DNA from: Persicobacter psychrovividus
GTDB taxonomy: Bacteria; Bacteroidota; Bacteroidia; Cytophagales; Cyclobacteriaceae
Length of the DNA: 64,000 nt
NCBI RefSeq assembly: GCF_036492425.1
Contig: NZ_AP025292.1
Location: 3,100,001-3,164,000, forward strand
Reading direction: 5' to 3'
Shown: piece after piece, positions 46,842 to 56,404 of the stretch
How positions within the stretch are numbered: position 1 is the stretch's first letter
Layout of the letters: each line of letters begins with the position of its first letter
Made by a program: the position numbers and the translations under genes
Notes under the pieces: generated by a model
The model's database searches: none
What the model was told of the DNA's origin: nothing
What the model saw: the letters and a program-made list of their open reading frames with translations, nothing else

Positions 46842-47360
46842 TCAATCCATCTCGGCGAGCAAATCGGCAACGGCGGTCGGTGCCATTAGGCTTTCGGTAC
46901 GGATCTTTTCCTGCAATTTCAGGAAGCCACCGATCAATGCTTCAGGGCGGGGAGGGCATCCGGGCACATAAACATCAACGGGGATGATACGATCGACCCC
47001 TTTGACCACATGATATCCATGATCCCAGTAGGGACCTCCACAGTTGGAGCATGAACCCATGGAAATCACGTATCGAGGCTCTGCCATCTGTTCATATAAT
47101 CGTCGGATACGGTCTGCCATCTTGAAGGTAACCGTTCCTGCAACGATCATCACGTCGGATTGTCGTGGAGTACCGCGCGGAAATACACCAAGGCGGTCCA
47201 AATCATAGTTGGCCGCATAGGCACCCATCATTTCAATGGCACAACATGCCAGGCCGAAGCCCATCGGCCACAGGGACGACAGCCGTGCCCAGTTGAGCAG
47301 GTCATCAACCTTGGAGATGATGACGCCTCCTTTGGTAAACTCTTGATCTAACAGTCCCAT
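46842..47360 (-). CDS. nuoB: NADH-quinone oxidoreductase subunit B
   Basis: The 172-residue subunit carries the terminal iron-sulfur cluster N2 that reduces quinone. The four cluster cysteines are visible: the CC pair in [10 protein letters not shown] near residue 40, the cysteine in [11 protein letters not shown], and that in [12 protein letters not shown]. It lies 30 bases downstream of nuoA on the same strand. A repeat-rich spacer separates it from nuoC. Confidence 0.97.
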   Translation of the reverse strand: MGLLDQEFTKGGVIISKVDDLLNWARLSSLWPMGFGLACCAIEMMGAYAANYDLDRLGVFPRGTPRQSDVMIVAGTVTFKMADRIRRLYEQMAEPRYVISMGSCSNCGGPYWDHGYHVVKGVDRIIPVDVYVPGCPPRPEALIGGFLKLQEKIRTESLMAPTAVADLLAEMD

Positions 47361-47390
47361 CGGTATAAATTAGGTAAAGGTGATAACAGA

Positions 47391-47864
47391 TTAATATTGA
47401 TCGTTGAGGCGCTCGTACATTTCTTCTGGTACGCGGCTGTTGGCCTTGGGCAGCTTCACTTCAGGTTTTTCCCAGTCAAGGAAACCCTTTCCCCATACAT
47501 AAGCCAGGCCGAGGGCAAGGATGAAGATGAAAAGCATCATCTCGGTTATGGCAAACCAGCCCCACAAACCGTTGGTCTCGGCAATTAAGTTCTTATCCCC
47601 AAAAACAGTCGCCCACGGAAACAGAAAGACGATCTCCACCTCAAAGAGAATAAAGAGCAGGGCGATAATATAAAACCGCATGTTGAACTGCCCCCACGCC
47701 GAGCCTACGGTATCTTCTCCAGACTCGTAAGTGGTGTTTTTTTCCTCATTAGGACGATCGGGGCGAAAGAGCCACGACCCAAAATAGGTCAGCATAACGA
47801 ACAGGGCTGAGCCGATAATATATAATAAGACTTCCCCGAAAGCGGAGACTTGGGTGGCAATCAT
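47391..47864 (-). CDS. nuoA: NADH-quinone oxidoreductase subunit A
   Basis: The 157-residue membrane subunit has three transmembrane helices (about 10-30, 67-89, 98-122). The loop between the first two holds the YESGEDTVGSAWGQFNMRFY block, whose conserved Cys position is Thr/Asp here as is seen in some families, and it contacts the quinone chamber. First gene of nuoABCD. A TAnnTTTG element about 180 bases upstream is a candidate promoter. Confidence 0.95.
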   Translation of the reverse strand: MIATQVSAFGEVLLYIIGSALFVMLTYFGSWLFRPDRPNEEKNTTYESGEDTVGSAWGQFNMRFYIIALLFILFEVEIVFLFPWATVFGDKNLIAETNGLWGWFAITEMMLFIFILALGLAYVWGKGFLDWEKPEVKLPKANSRVPEEMYERLNDQY

Positions 47865-48045
47865 ACGGTTAGATTAATAGATTACGGTTGGTATTGTAGA
47901 CTGATCATTATACACTTTGGTGGTGACTGGTATTGTATTTACCGATCGCTAAGCACAAGCCACCGATCACCTATTTATAAATATGGTCATTCCGATTTGA
48001 AAAAGCATACCCAATAAGTGAAAAGTGATCAGCTACTTATTTATA

Positions 48046-48053
48046 CAAAACTA
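48046..48053 (-). promoter_or_regulatory. Candidate -7 promoter element for nuoABCD
   Basis: On the minus strand TAGTTTTG, the same sequence and flank (TTAGTTTTGTAT) as the candidate upstream of purK. It would give a leader of about 175 nucleotides before nuoA. No convincing -33 element at normal spacing. Confidence 0.4.
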
Positions 48054-48158
48054 AGGAGTGTAAGCAAAAAAGGAAATTCCGAGGATTGAAAAGCCTGAAA
48101 ATGTCGCCTGAAAACCAATAATATTCAATTTGGAACGAATTTGAACAAGGATGTTAAA

Positions 48159-48821
48159 TCAATTTTCATGCTGGCCTTCGTTCGGGCGGAAATCGTCGCC
48201 GAGGTCAAAATATTTATAATGCCCATTCATCTTGATCCGTCGCTTGGACTCATTAAACTGCCGTGCCACAGGAATAGTCTCGCGCAGGTGGTGGATCAAA
48301 AACTCCTGACGCTCGGTTTCCTGCTGCAGCTGTAAAAGGGCATATTTTTGATCAATCGAAAGCCCAAGATAGTGCCCAATACCAAAAGCCTGTGGTTGCT
48401 GGTTAAAGCCTACGCGCCCCACCATTTCCAGCGCCTGAAAAAATTCGGTGATCTGCTCTTTAAGCTCCATCACCTGATCCTCTTTTACGACCATATCGTT
48501 CGGCAAATAATGAATCAGCCCTGCGGGGTATTCCCTTGAATGCTTGACCTGTTCAAACTCCTCGACCTCGAAAACACGCTGCCCCACCACCTGAATATCC
48601 ATTCGGCCATCGTTATACACTTTATTAATGGACTTCAGCAGCACCGTCGTTCCATATTTTATTTCACCATTCAGGCTCGATACAATACCAAACACACGAT
48701 CACCACGCATACAATCATGGATCATCTGCTTATACCTGCGCTCAAAAATATGCAGATTAACCTTCTCCGTCGGGAAGATCACAATCTCTAATGGAAATAA
48801 GGGAATATATGATTGTAGCAT
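48159..48821 (-). CDS. Lon protease N-terminal (substrate-binding) domain protein
   Basis: A 220-residue protein made only of the LON substrate-binding domain and a helical tail. The start SYIPLFPLEIVIFPTEKVNL with HIFERRYKQMI near residue 27 is the typical beta-rich LON-N signature; residues 110-190 form a helical bundle. It lacks the AAA+ and protease domains. Such stand-alone proteins are common but poorly understood, and a role in binding or regulating protein substrates is inference. It lies upstream of nuoA on the same strand with about 290 bases between. Confidence 0.9.
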   Translation of the reverse strand: MLQSYIPLFPLEIVIFPTEKVNLHIFERRYKQMIHDCMRGDRVFGIVSSLNGEIKYGTTVLLKSINKVYNDGRMDIQVVGQRVFEVEEFEQVKHSREYPAGLIHYLPNDMVVKEDQVMELKEQITEFFQALEMVGRVGFNQQPQAFGIGHYLGLSIDQKYALLQLQQETERQEFLIHHLRETIPVARQFNESKRRIKMNGHYKYFDLGDDFRPNEGQHEN

Positions 48822-49116
48822 ATTGCAACAACTATTGGTGTGCAGAAAAGATTGAAAAAAGAGGGCTTAATTGAAGGTCATTTAGAAAAGGATCATTCTT
48901 CAATAAATGCGATGCGTCGTCGTTAATAAAATCACAGCACCATGTTTAGCATTAAATACTGCGCATAAAATAAGCACTTGAATTACACCACTTTGCGCAT
49001 CCTGACAAGATAATAAATTATCATCACATATTAACACCACGCAGAAAGAAGTCGAGTTAATCTTAAACAATCCCCTCAAACATCTCTTCTAACAACAAAA
49101 CAACTGAAAAACTACT

Positions 49117-49695
49117 ATGAAAAAGTTTACTTCCCTGATCGTTGTCCTCCTGTGTTTGCTTGGGTTTCAGGCACAGGCGCAAGTTCACCTGATTCCTTCT
49201 GCAGGATTAACCGTCTCGTCGGTTAATAAAGATGCCGAAACCGCTAAAGCAGGGTATCGGCTTGGGCTGAATGTAAGAATAGGTGAGGAGCTGTATGTAC
49301 AGCCAGGGTTCTTTTACACCAAAAACAGTGCAGAGTTGGATAAAGATGCTTTCTCCAATAATGCCGGCGATATCAAGTACGACCATGAAGGCTTTGAAAT
49401 TCCTGTCATGATCGGTTATCATATCATCAATTCTGACGCTTTCAAATTCAGAGGGCACCTTGGGCCACAGTTCGGCTTTGGCTATACGGGCTCGATCTCG
49501 CAGGGCTTCGATGGTATTGATACCAATTCCACCCAATGGACCCTTAAAGCGGGCCTTGGTATCGATGTACTTTTCTTTACCCTTGATGCCGAATATGGTT
49601 GGGGCCTCAGCGATTCCTTTACAATTACAGAAGCTGGAAATTCTACCTCTTACAAAAGCAGATCATTCAACTTAACACTCGGGATAAGGCTATAA
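49117..49695 (+). CDS. PorT-like outer membrane beta-barrel protein (copy 1)
   Basis: The 192-residue protein has a signal peptide (MKKFTSLIVVLLCLLGFQAQ, cleaved near AQA-Q) and alternating hydrophobic strands of a small eight-stranded barrel ending in FNLTLGIRL. Similar blocks, including GYRLGLNVRIGEELYVQPGF and ILFFTLDAEYGWGLSD, mark the Bacteroidota outer-membrane barrel family related to PorT. Binding partners are unknown. It is a clear paralogue of the next gene, which has the same length and order of blocks. It has its own terminator. Confidence 0.9.
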   Translation: MKKFTSLIVVLLCLLGFQAQAQVHLIPSAGLTVSSVNKDAETAKAGYRLGLNVRIGEELYVQPGFFYTKNSAELDKDAFSNNAGDIKYDHEGFEIPVMIGYHIINSDAFKFRGHLGPQFGFGYTGSISQGFDGIDTNSTQWTLKAGLGIDVLFFTLDAEYGWGLSDSFTITEAGNSTSYKSRSFNLTLGIRL

Positions 49696-50035
49696 AAGAC
49701 TATGGCACTATAACTTCCATTAAAAAGCACTTGGGCAATTGCTCAGGTGCTTTTTTTGCTCCCTACACCTCTCCCTCTGGTTGTCCGCTAAAAACACCTT
49801 TCGATCTATAAAATTTATTTTCCTGAAAAAAATTTAGATTTATTTATTCGGTTGAAAACTGATTTGGAAGGCTGAACGGGCTATTTCTTATGCTTAAATT
49901 ATACATTTTATTTATAAAAACACCATAACCTTCAGATCCTCAGCCTGCTATTTTATTCTTATTTCCTCAAATGGTATGACTTTTGAAACATCATGATCAA
50001 CTACCTAAAAAAAGAAAAAACAAAACTTAACGATC
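49696..50035. other. Spacer between the two barrel genes
   Basis: A 340-base AT-rich spacer. It contains the terminator of the first gene (49720-49757) and presumably the promoter of the second. No gene is seen. Confidence 0.6.
49720..49757 (+). terminator. Terminator of the first barrel gene
   Basis: AAAAAGCACTTGGGC and GCTCAGGTGCTTTTTT arms around AATT, followed by T, about 25 bases after the stop. Confidence 0.85.
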
Positions 50036-50623
50036 ATGAAAAAACTATCCGTATTATTTGTTGCATTAATGATGTTCGTTGGGCTGCAAGCTCAAGCACA
50101 GATACATGTTATTCCTGCTGTTGGTATGACGGTTTCAAAACCAAACCATGATATGTTCTCTGCGCAGGCAGGTTACCGTTTTGGTGCAAGTGTTCGTATC
50201 GGAGATAAATTCTTCGTTCAGCCAGGATTATTCTATGCAAAATATACTGCCAAAGTAGATGTCCCAAATTCAGCTATGGCGAAACAAGCTTTTGAAGGCG
50301 TGAGTTTCGATCAGAAAGGCTGGGAAATTCCTGTGTTAGTGGGTTACAACTTTATCAACTCCGACATGTTCAAATTCCGTGCGTATGCAGGTCCTCAGGT
50401 AGGGTTTGGCTACAAAGGGTCATTGTCACATGGATTGGGTGCTTTTGATACTGAATCTACACAGTGGTCGGTAAAAGCAGGTCTTGGTGTAGATGTATTG
50501 TTCTTCACTTTGGATGCTGACTACGGTTGGGGCTTAAATGACGCTTTCAAAGCAACAGAAGCTTTTAACCATAACTCTTATAAGAACAGAACCTTCAATG
50601 TAACATTGGGTATCCGAATCTAA
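50036..50623 (+). CDS. PorT-like outer membrane beta-barrel protein (copy 2)
   Basis: The 195-residue paralogue of the previous gene. The signal peptide is MKKLSVLFVALMMFVGLQAQ with AQA-Q cleavage, and shared blocks include GYRFGASVRIGDKFFVQPGL, VLFFTLDADYGWGLNDAF and the C-terminal FNVTLGIRI. The codon use is more biased than in copy 1, which suggests higher expression. The shared organisation supports a tandem duplication. Function not known beyond outer-membrane location. Confidence 0.9.
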   Translation: MKKLSVLFVALMMFVGLQAQAQIHVIPAVGMTVSKPNHDMFSAQAGYRFGASVRIGDKFFVQPGLFYAKYTAKVDVPNSAMAKQAFEGVSFDQKGWEIPVLVGYNFINSDMFKFRAYAGPQVGFGYKGSLSHGLGAFDTESTQWSVKAGLGVDVLFFTLDADYGWGLNDAFKATEAFNHNSYKNRTFNVTLGIRI

Positions 50624-50642
50624 ATTGCCGAATATAGATTTC

Positions 50643-50681
50643 TAAAAAAGTGCAGGAGTTTCTTCTTGCACTTTTTTTTGT
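50643..50681 (+). terminator. Terminator of the second barrel gene
   Basis: AAAAAAGTGCA and TGCACTTTTTT arms around a short loop with GAG/CTT inner pairing, followed by T, about 20 bases after the stop. Confidence 0.85.
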
Positions 50682-50828
50682 GTTTAGGTTTTTAGTATAG
50701 ATTCAAAGCGGCAGTGCTTTAATTTGTATCCTTGGAGTTCAGCCTTGCATTTTTTTTTGCAAGAACAAAAAAGACGCAGAACATCATCAGAAATCATCGT
50801 CTTATTCATTTACTAAACAATACTTGAC

Positions 50829-51203
50829 ATGAAAGATAAACTCATCGCAGCGCTGCTTGCCTTTTTCCTTGGTGCTTTGGGTATTCAGCATTTTTACCTT
50901 AAAAGACCGACGCATTATGGCATTTTGTCCATTGTCTTTTGTTGGACTTACATCCCTGCACTGATCGGTTTGATTGATGGTATTCAATTACTGATCATGA
51001 ATGACAGAGAGTTTGCTGATAAATACAATGGTGGTGTTCAAAACATAGGATTTAATTATCAGCAAGCGCATCAGCAACATGCTCGCCCTGTGACCTCTAC
51101 CAACGTTGCAGATGAATTGAGAAAGCTTCATGAACTGAAGGAGTGCGGGATTCTTACTGAACAAGAATTCAGTGAGCAGAAGCGGAAGCTGTTGAGAAAG
51201 TAG
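50829..51203 (+). CDS. TM2 and SHOCT domain protein
   Basis: A 124-residue protein whose first 60 residues form a TM2 module: LIAALLAFFLGALGIQHFYL, a positively charged turn with KRP, and a second helix (SIVFCWTYIPALIGLIDGIQ). The C-terminus, DELRKLHELKECGILTEQEF and following, is a SHOCT domain, a short helical motif for oligomerisation. This combination is widespread and its function is not known. It has a terminator shared with the following convergent gene. Confidence 0.9.
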   Translation: MKDKLIAALLAFFLGALGIQHFYLKRPTHYGILSIVFCWTYIPALIGLIDGIQLLIMNDREFADKYNGGVQNIGFNYQQAHQQHARPVTSTNVADELRKLHELKECGILTEQEFSEQKRKLLRK

Positions 51204-51218
51204 AATTTCTCTTTAATA

Positions 51219-51264
51219 AAAAAGCCCGAAGCCGATCATTGAAAAGATCAGCTTCGGGCTTTTG
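51219..51264. terminator. Bidirectional terminator between TM2/SHOCT and DUF5684 genes
   Basis: A long stem of AAAAGCCCGAAGC and GCTTCGGGCTTTT with inner GATC pairing. It has A and T runs on both sides, so it fits both convergent genes. Confidence 0.9.
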
Positions 51265-51313
51265 TATTTATGATACACTATCTTCTTTTACAAGAAAATA
51301 AGGTTAATCCAAC

Positions 51314-51712
51314 TTATCGGATTTGAGGTCCACCGTAGGCCTGCTTTTGTTGTTTGCCGTATCGATACTTAATCGAATCATCCAAGCCAAGAATTAAGGT
51401 AAAGATAGGCGTCAGGAAGATCAACCCCAGCGCAAAGCCTGTTCCTCTACCATAAGCTTTGGCGGTCTCCAAGCTAAGTTTAACCAAAAGATAAATATTA
51501 GCGAGTGGGATGATTGCCAAGATAATCATCCACTGAGGCATTCGGACAATCCCCAAATGTACATAAAGATTATAGATCGGGATAAGGGCTTTCCATCCAG
51601 CCACACCAGCTTTGGTGAAAATCTTCCAATAGGCAATAATTTGAATGGCCAGCAGGACAATCATTACGATTGAGGTCAAACCGCCTGCGGCAACTTCTGT
51701 TCCGTTTTGCAT
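51314..51712 (-). CDS. DUF5684 membrane protein
   Basis: A 132-residue integral membrane protein with about four helices (12-32, 58-78 and 92-112 are clearest). The WKIFTKAGVAGWKALIPIYN block near residue 29 is the hallmark of DUF5684 proteins, which are often found near signal peptidase I in this phylum; here that gene is absent. Function unknown. Confidence 0.88.
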   Translation of the reverse strand: MQNGTEVAAGGLTSIVMIVLLAIQIIAYWKIFTKAGVAGWKALIPIYNLYVHLGIVRMPQWMIILAIIPLANIYLLVKLSLETAKAYGRGTGFALGLIFLTPIFTLILGLDDSIKYRYGKQQKQAYGGPQIR

Positions 51713-51804
51713 TTTCTATCTTTTTTATGGTAAGTGATTAACTCCCATAGCACAAATAGGTTACCAAAGCGAGGAAACCTCTTACTTTTGTCTTATTTTT
51801 TATA

Positions 51805-53199
51805 TCAATTGAATAAATCCTGAAAGATATCCTCCAGCTTTCCGTAGGCACGAATCTGAATGCCATACTTGTTGAAATCAATCCCTTTCAGCCCAAACTT
51901 GGATACATAAATCGTCTGGAAGCCCATTTTTTCCGCTTCGGCAATTCGGCTTTCAACATGCGTTACCGCACGGATTTCCCCACCAAGGCCAATCTCTGCC
52001 GCAAAGCAGACGGTCGGTGGAATTGCGACCTCCTCAAAAGAAGATACCAAGGCTGCCGCCACTGCCAGGTCAAGGGCAGGGTCTTGCACTTTCACGCCTC
52101 CAGCGATATTGAGGAAGATGTCGCGCATGCCAAGTCGGAAGCCTCCACGACGCTCCAAAACGGCAATCAGCATTTGTAAGCGTTTATTATCGAAACCTGT
52201 GGTCGCGCGCTGTGGTGTTCCATAAGTCGAAGGGGAGGCGAGGGCCTGCGTCTCGATGAGCAAAGGTCGGTTGCCCTCTAATGTTGCACCGATGGCTACG
52301 CCGCTGAGTTCTTCTTCACGCTGAGAGATGAGTACTTCTGAAGGGTTGTTCACCTCCCGAAGTCCATCACTGCGCATTTCATAGATACCCAACTCACTTG
52401 TAGATCCAAAACGGTTTTTGATGGTCCGCAAAATACGGTAGCTCAGGTGTCGGTCGCCTTCAAACTGCAAAACAGTGTCTACCATATGCTCAAGCACCTT
52501 GGGGCCCGCAATATTTCCGTCTTTATTAATGTGCCCAATAATGAAGGTCGGGGTGTTGGTTTCCTTGGCAAATCGCATCAGTTCCCCAGTACATTCTTTC
52601 ACCTGCGAGATACTTCCCGGAGCAGAATCGATCGTTGCAGAGCCCAAAGTCTGAATGGAATCGATCACCAGGATTTCGGGCTTCACTTCCTTCACCTGAT
52701 TAAACACCTTATCCAAATCGGTTTCTGTCAGGACAAACAGGTTGTTATTTTTAGTGGCAATACGATCAGCCCGCATTTTGATCTGCTGTGCACTTTCCTC
52801 CCCAGAAACATACAGCACCTTATGAGCGATAAGCTTCAAAGCCACCTGCAGCATCAGGGTCGATTTACCAATTCCAGGCTCTCCACCGATCAGTACCAGC
52901 GAACCAGGTACAATACCACTGCCCAGCACCCTGTTCAGTTCCTGATCGTGGGCATCAAAGCGGTGCTCCTGCTGTACCTGAATATCTTTCAGCGTTACGG
53001 CCTTTGCCGCGGCTTTCCGGAACGCGCTGCCACCCGCAGCCGCATCTGCAGAAGCGAAGCGGGTTTTGGTAGATTTTTCAATCACTTCCTCGGCGAATGT
53101 ATTCCACTTTTGGCAGGAGGGGCATTTGCCTAACCATTTCGGAGCCTCATAGCCACAATTTGAACAGAAATATGCCGTTTTGATTTTTGCCTTAGCCAT
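51805..53199 (-). CDS. radA: DNA repair protein RadA
   Basis: RadA (Sms) is a RecA-related helicase that processes branched recombination intermediates. The 464-residue protein has an N-terminal zinc finger with Cys12, Cys15, Cys26 and Cys29 (FCSNCGYEAPKWLGKCPSC), Walker A GGEPGIGKS at 105-113, the RadA-specific KNRFGSTSELGIYEM motif near 245, and a C-terminal Lon-protease-like domain (about 280-460). It is divergent from glmS across a 450-base spacer. Confidence 0.97.
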   Translation of the reverse strand: MAKAKIKTAYFCSNCGYEAPKWLGKCPSCQKWNTFAEEVIEKSTKTRFASADAAAGGSAFRKAAAKAVTLKDIQVQQEHRFDAHDQELNRVLGSGIVPGSLVLIGGEPGIGKSTLMLQVALKLIAHKVLYVSGEESAQQIKMRADRIATKNNNLFVLTETDLDKVFNQVKEVKPEILVIDSIQTLGSATIDSAPGSISQVKECTGELMRFAKETNTPTFIIGHINKDGNIAGPKVLEHMVDTVLQFEGDRHLSYRILRTIKNRFGSTSELGIYEMRSDGLREVNNPSEVLISQREEELSGVAIGATLEGNRPLLIETQALASPSTYGTPQRATTGFDNKRLQMLIAVLERRGGFRLGMRDIFLNIAGGVKVQDPALDLAVAAALVSSFEEVAIPPTVCFAAEIGLGGEIRAVTHVESRIAEAEKMGFQTIYVSKFGLKGIDFNKYGIQIRAYGKLEDIFQDLFN

Positions 53200-53651
53200 T
53201 GTTTATTTTTTACTGTTTTGACCGAATACGAAATAGCACAATTATCCTTCAATATAAAAGGATGCCTGCTGCCGAATAAAAATGCGGCAGCGATACCAAA
53301 CATTACATTATATGATTTTAGTAATTCATAATATGATTTTTACCCTAAGTAGTGAAAAAAAATATTTATCGAAAATTATTCCTTGTTAAATCTATCATAC
53401 CATACGAATAGCCCGAATAGGGTAGAATTGTTTACCGTTCTAACCATATTTTAAAGACCACCATACTAATTATTTCCTCAAAAAAAGAAAGTAAAGCCAA
53501 AAGGCGGCTTAATAAATAATATCTATTACAAACTCTATCACAACGCCTTCGGTGTGCTAAAGCGCTATTTTTGAATTCTTAAGCAAAAGGTGTTATTTCA
53601 CCTTCAATAATTGAAATATAACCAATACTAACGATATAAATTACTGCCAAT
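53200..53651. other. Divergent radA/glmS intergenic region
   Basis: A 452-base AT-rich spacer with no gene. TATTTTTG at 53566-53573 fits the TAnnTTTG promoter element and would give a leader of about 70 nucleotides before glmS. No riboswitch or glmS ribozyme fold was recognised by eye. Confidence 0.5.
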
Positions 53652-55487
53652 ATGTGTGGAATTGTAGCCTACAAAGGACATCGCCAAGCTGCCGAAATCA
53701 TCATCAAAGGACTCCAGCGACTGGAGTATCGCGGTTACGACAGTGCGGGTATTGCCTTGCTTAACCCCGAGCTTTCTGTATTCAAGAAAAAAGGGAAAGT
53801 GGCCGAACTCCAGCAATTTATTGCTGATAAAAACACTTCTTCCACCATTGGTATCGGACATACCCGTTGGGCCACTCACGGAGAGCCAAATGATGTTAAT
53901 GCGCATCCGCATTATTCAGAATCAAAAAACCTGGCCATTATCCATAATGGTATCATTGAAAACTATGCTTCAATCAAAAAAGAACTGATTGCCCAGGGGC
54001 ATGAATTTTCTTCAGAAACCGACACCGAAGTACTGATTCATTTCATTGAGTTCATCAAAGAAAGTAACCATGTGGATTTGGTAGAAGCCGTTCGCCTGGC
54101 ATTGAAACGCGTTGTGGGTGCTTATGCGATCGCCATCATCTCTAAAGACGATCCAGATTTGATGATTGCCGCACGTAAAGGTTCTCCATTGGTGATTGGC
54201 CTTGGGAAAGATGAATTCTTCCTTGCTTCAGATGCTACGCCAATTGTTGAATATACCAACGAGGTGATCTACCTGAACGATAATGAAATTGCCATTATGA
54301 ATGGCAGTGAGTTGCACATCAAAAACACCGATGATGTTGTGGCAACTCCTGAAATTACCCTGCTTGATCTGGAACTTGAGGCGATTGAAAAAGGAGGCTA
54401 TGACCATTTCATGCTCAAGGAAATTAATGAACAGCCCCGCTCTATCGCCGATTGTTTGCGTGGGCGTTTGAATGCTGCCGAAGGCAGCCTGACCCTGGGC
54501 GGAATTCGTGATTACCTCAGAAAACTCCGTCAGGCCGATCGCATTATCATTGCCGCTTGCGGAACCTCCTGGCATGCTGGTTTGGTGGCGGAATATATTT
54601 TTGAAGAATTCTGCCGTATTCCAGTGGAAGTTGAATACGCTTCTGAATTCCGTTACCGCAACCCGATTATTCACGAAGGGGATATCCTGATTGCCATTTC
54701 GCAGTCTGGTGAAACTGCCGATACTCTGGCTGCAATGGAAATTGCAAAATCACGGGGCGCCACCGTATTGGGCGTTTGTAATGTGGTGGGCTCTTCGATC
54801 TCCCGCGTATCGGATGCTGGAGTTTATACCCATGCCGGCCCTGAAATTGGGGTAGCCTCTACTAAAGCCTTCACCGCACAATTGTCGGTACTTTCTATGA
54901 TCGCCCTGAAGGTTGCACAACAAAAAGGAACAATCTCTGATATCCGTTTCCGTGAAATGCTGGCACATTTGGAGCAAATTCCAGCCAAAGTAGAAAAGGC
55001 ACTGAAATCTGAAGAAGAAATTAAAAATATCTCGGGGCTGTATAAAGATGCATCAAACTTCCTATACCTTGGCCGTGGCTATAACTTCCCAGTGGCTTTG
55101 GAAGGTGCTCTGAAACTGAAAGAAATTTCCTATATCCATGCTGAAGGTTACCCTGCTGCTGAAATGAAACACGGGCCGATCGCACTGATTGACGAAGAAA
55201 TGCCCGTATGTTTTATCGCCACCCGCGATGGCTCTTACGACAAAGTTGTTTCCAATATTCAGGAGGTAAAAGCACGTAAGGGGAAAGTAATTGCCATTGT
55301 GTCGGAAGGAGATGTGTTGATTCCAAAAATGGTTGATCATGTGATTGAAGTCCCTAACACCCACGAGGCATTTATGCCATTGGTGGCCTCTATTCCACTT
55401 CAGTTATTGTCGTATCATATTGCGGTACTACGCGGCTGTAATGTCGATCAGCCTCGTAATTTAGCAAAATCTGTTACGGTAGAATAA
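53652..55487 (+). CDS. glmS: Glucosamine-fructose-6-phosphate aminotransferase (isomerizing)
   Basis: GlmS makes glucosamine 6-phosphate from fructose 6-phosphate and glutamine, the entry to UDP-GlcNAc for peptidoglycan and lipopolysaccharide. The 611-residue protein starts MCGIVAYKGH, with Cys2 the glutaminase nucleophile after Met removal, and has RLEYRGYDSAGIAL and GHTRWATHG. Two SIS sugar-isomerase domains follow; the second contains the GRG segment and HAEGYPAAEMKHGP. The C-terminus NLAKSVTVE is the conserved tail that gates the ammonia channel. The start is the only one compatible with the N-terminal nucleophile. Confidence 0.98.
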   Translation: MCGIVAYKGHRQAAEIIIKGLQRLEYRGYDSAGIALLNPELSVFKKKGKVAELQQFIADKNTSSTIGIGHTRWATHGEPNDVNAHPHYSESKNLAIIHNGIIENYASIKKELIAQGHEFSSETDTEVLIHFIEFIKESNHVDLVEAVRLALKRVVGAYAIAIISKDDPDLMIAARKGSPLVIGLGKDEFFLASDATPIVEYTNEVIYLNDNEIAIMNGSELHIKNTDDVVATPEITLLDLELEAIEKGGYDHFMLKEINEQPRSIADCLRGRLNAAEGSLTLGGIRDYLRKLRQADRIIIAACGTSWHAGLVAEYIFEEFCRIPVEVEYASEFRYRNPIIHEGDILIAISQSGETADTLAAMEIAKSRGATVLGVCNVVGSSISRVSDAGVYTHAGPEIGVASTKAFTAQLSVLSMIALKVAQQKGTISDIRFREMLAHLEQIPAKVEKALKSEEEIKNISGLYKDASNFLYLGRGYNFPVALEGALKLKEISYIHAEGYPAAEMKHGPIALIDEEMPVCFIATRDGSYDKVVSNIQEVKARKGKVIAIVSEGDVLIPKMVDHVIEVPNTHEAFMPLVASIPLQLLSYHIAVLRGCNVDQPRNLAKSVTVE

Positions 55488-55789
55488 CCCAATAAATAGC
55501 ATTTAAAATCGGAGTACAGCATCACAGGGAAAGTCGATTTTTCCTATGGAGAGCATCCGCTAACGATGCCAGTGCCCCTTTTTCGCAATCGCGAGATAGT
55601 GTGCCATTGGCTAATGATGTACCCTAAAAAATATACTGAAAGCGCAAGATGAAAATTTTGCGCTTTTTTTATTTTCAGTGAAGTCATAGTGCACTCTATA
55701 AATTTAACTTTATCCTGTTATATTATTATAAGCAATTAATTTTTACCTTTAGCACTGCTATAGACCATAATAAAAACAACAGAAAATAA
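55488..55789. other. Spacer between glmS and the exonuclease gene
   Basis: A 302-base region that includes the glmS terminator (55639-55671). CGCAATCGCGAGAT near 55595 is partly palindromic, but I see no gene or further repeat. Confidence 0.5.
55639..55671 (+). terminator. Terminator of glmS
   Basis: Arms AAAGCGCAA and TTGCGCTTT around a short A-rich loop, followed by a T run; 150 bases past the stop. Confidence 0.8.
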
Positions 55790-56389
55790 ATGCCATATTT
55801 AGTATTTGACTTAGAAATGAGTGGTCCTGATCCCGAAATTCATGACATCATCCAAGTGGGGGCGGTGCTGGTGGATAACGACTGGAATGAGATCGCTAAA
55901 TTTGAATCCAATGTATGCCCTGAAAATATCAATACCATTTCGGTAAAGGCGGAAGAAATCCATGGTTTGTCGAAATATGACCTGTTGGATGCACCTGCCA
56001 TGTACGAAGTGCTTGAAAACCTGGAGGAGTGGGTAAAGACGACCCTCAAAAGATCAAATACCAAAAATTTCCACGACATTGTCCTGTGTGGGCAAGGGGT
56101 GATGAATGATATTAATTTTTTGCAGGAAGCCTATTATCGTGAAAACATGAAGTGGCCTTTTGCTTACAAGCTGATCGATCTGCTCAGCATCAGCACTTTT
56201 GCCTTCATGATCATGAAAAACAATGGGCTTGAAGTACCCAAGCGCAGAAGCCTCAATCATATTGCTGAATTCTTTGACCTTAAGCGGGAAGGGGATTTAC
56301 ACAATGCACTTGAAGATGCTGAACTGACTTTGGCCTGCTTCCAGAAATGTTTCGACGTTGCCAAAAAGGCTAAATTGCCGACGGAATAA
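55790..56389 (+). CDS. DEDDh-type 3'-5' exonuclease domain protein
   Basis: A 199-residue DnaQ-like exonuclease. The metal-binding residues are in order: Asp7 and Glu9 in VFDLEMSG, Asp107 in GQGVMNDINF, and His171/Asp176 in HNALEDAEL, the DEDDh pattern. There is no polymerase or other domain. The similarity of the start to oligoribonuclease and DNA polymerase epsilon subunits does not settle whether it trims DNA or RNA. A putative MITE lies directly downstream. Confidence 0.92.
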   Translation: MPYLVFDLEMSGPDPEIHDIIQVGAVLVDNDWNEIAKFESNVCPENINTISVKAEEIHGLSKYDLLDAPAMYEVLENLEEWVKTTLKRSNTKNFHDIVLCGQGVMNDINFLQEAYYRENMKWPFAYKLIDLLSISTFAFMIMKNNGLEVPKRRSLNHIAEFFDLKREGDLHNALEDAELTLACFQKCFDVAKKAKLPTE

Positions 56390-56404
56390 AAATAATCGCA
56401 CATA

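Noticed and set aside
55540-55640. Possible structured RNA between glmS and the exonuclease gene
   Set aside because: Looks partly palindromic (ATCGCGAT-like words) but no consistent tRNA or riboswitch fold could be drawn.
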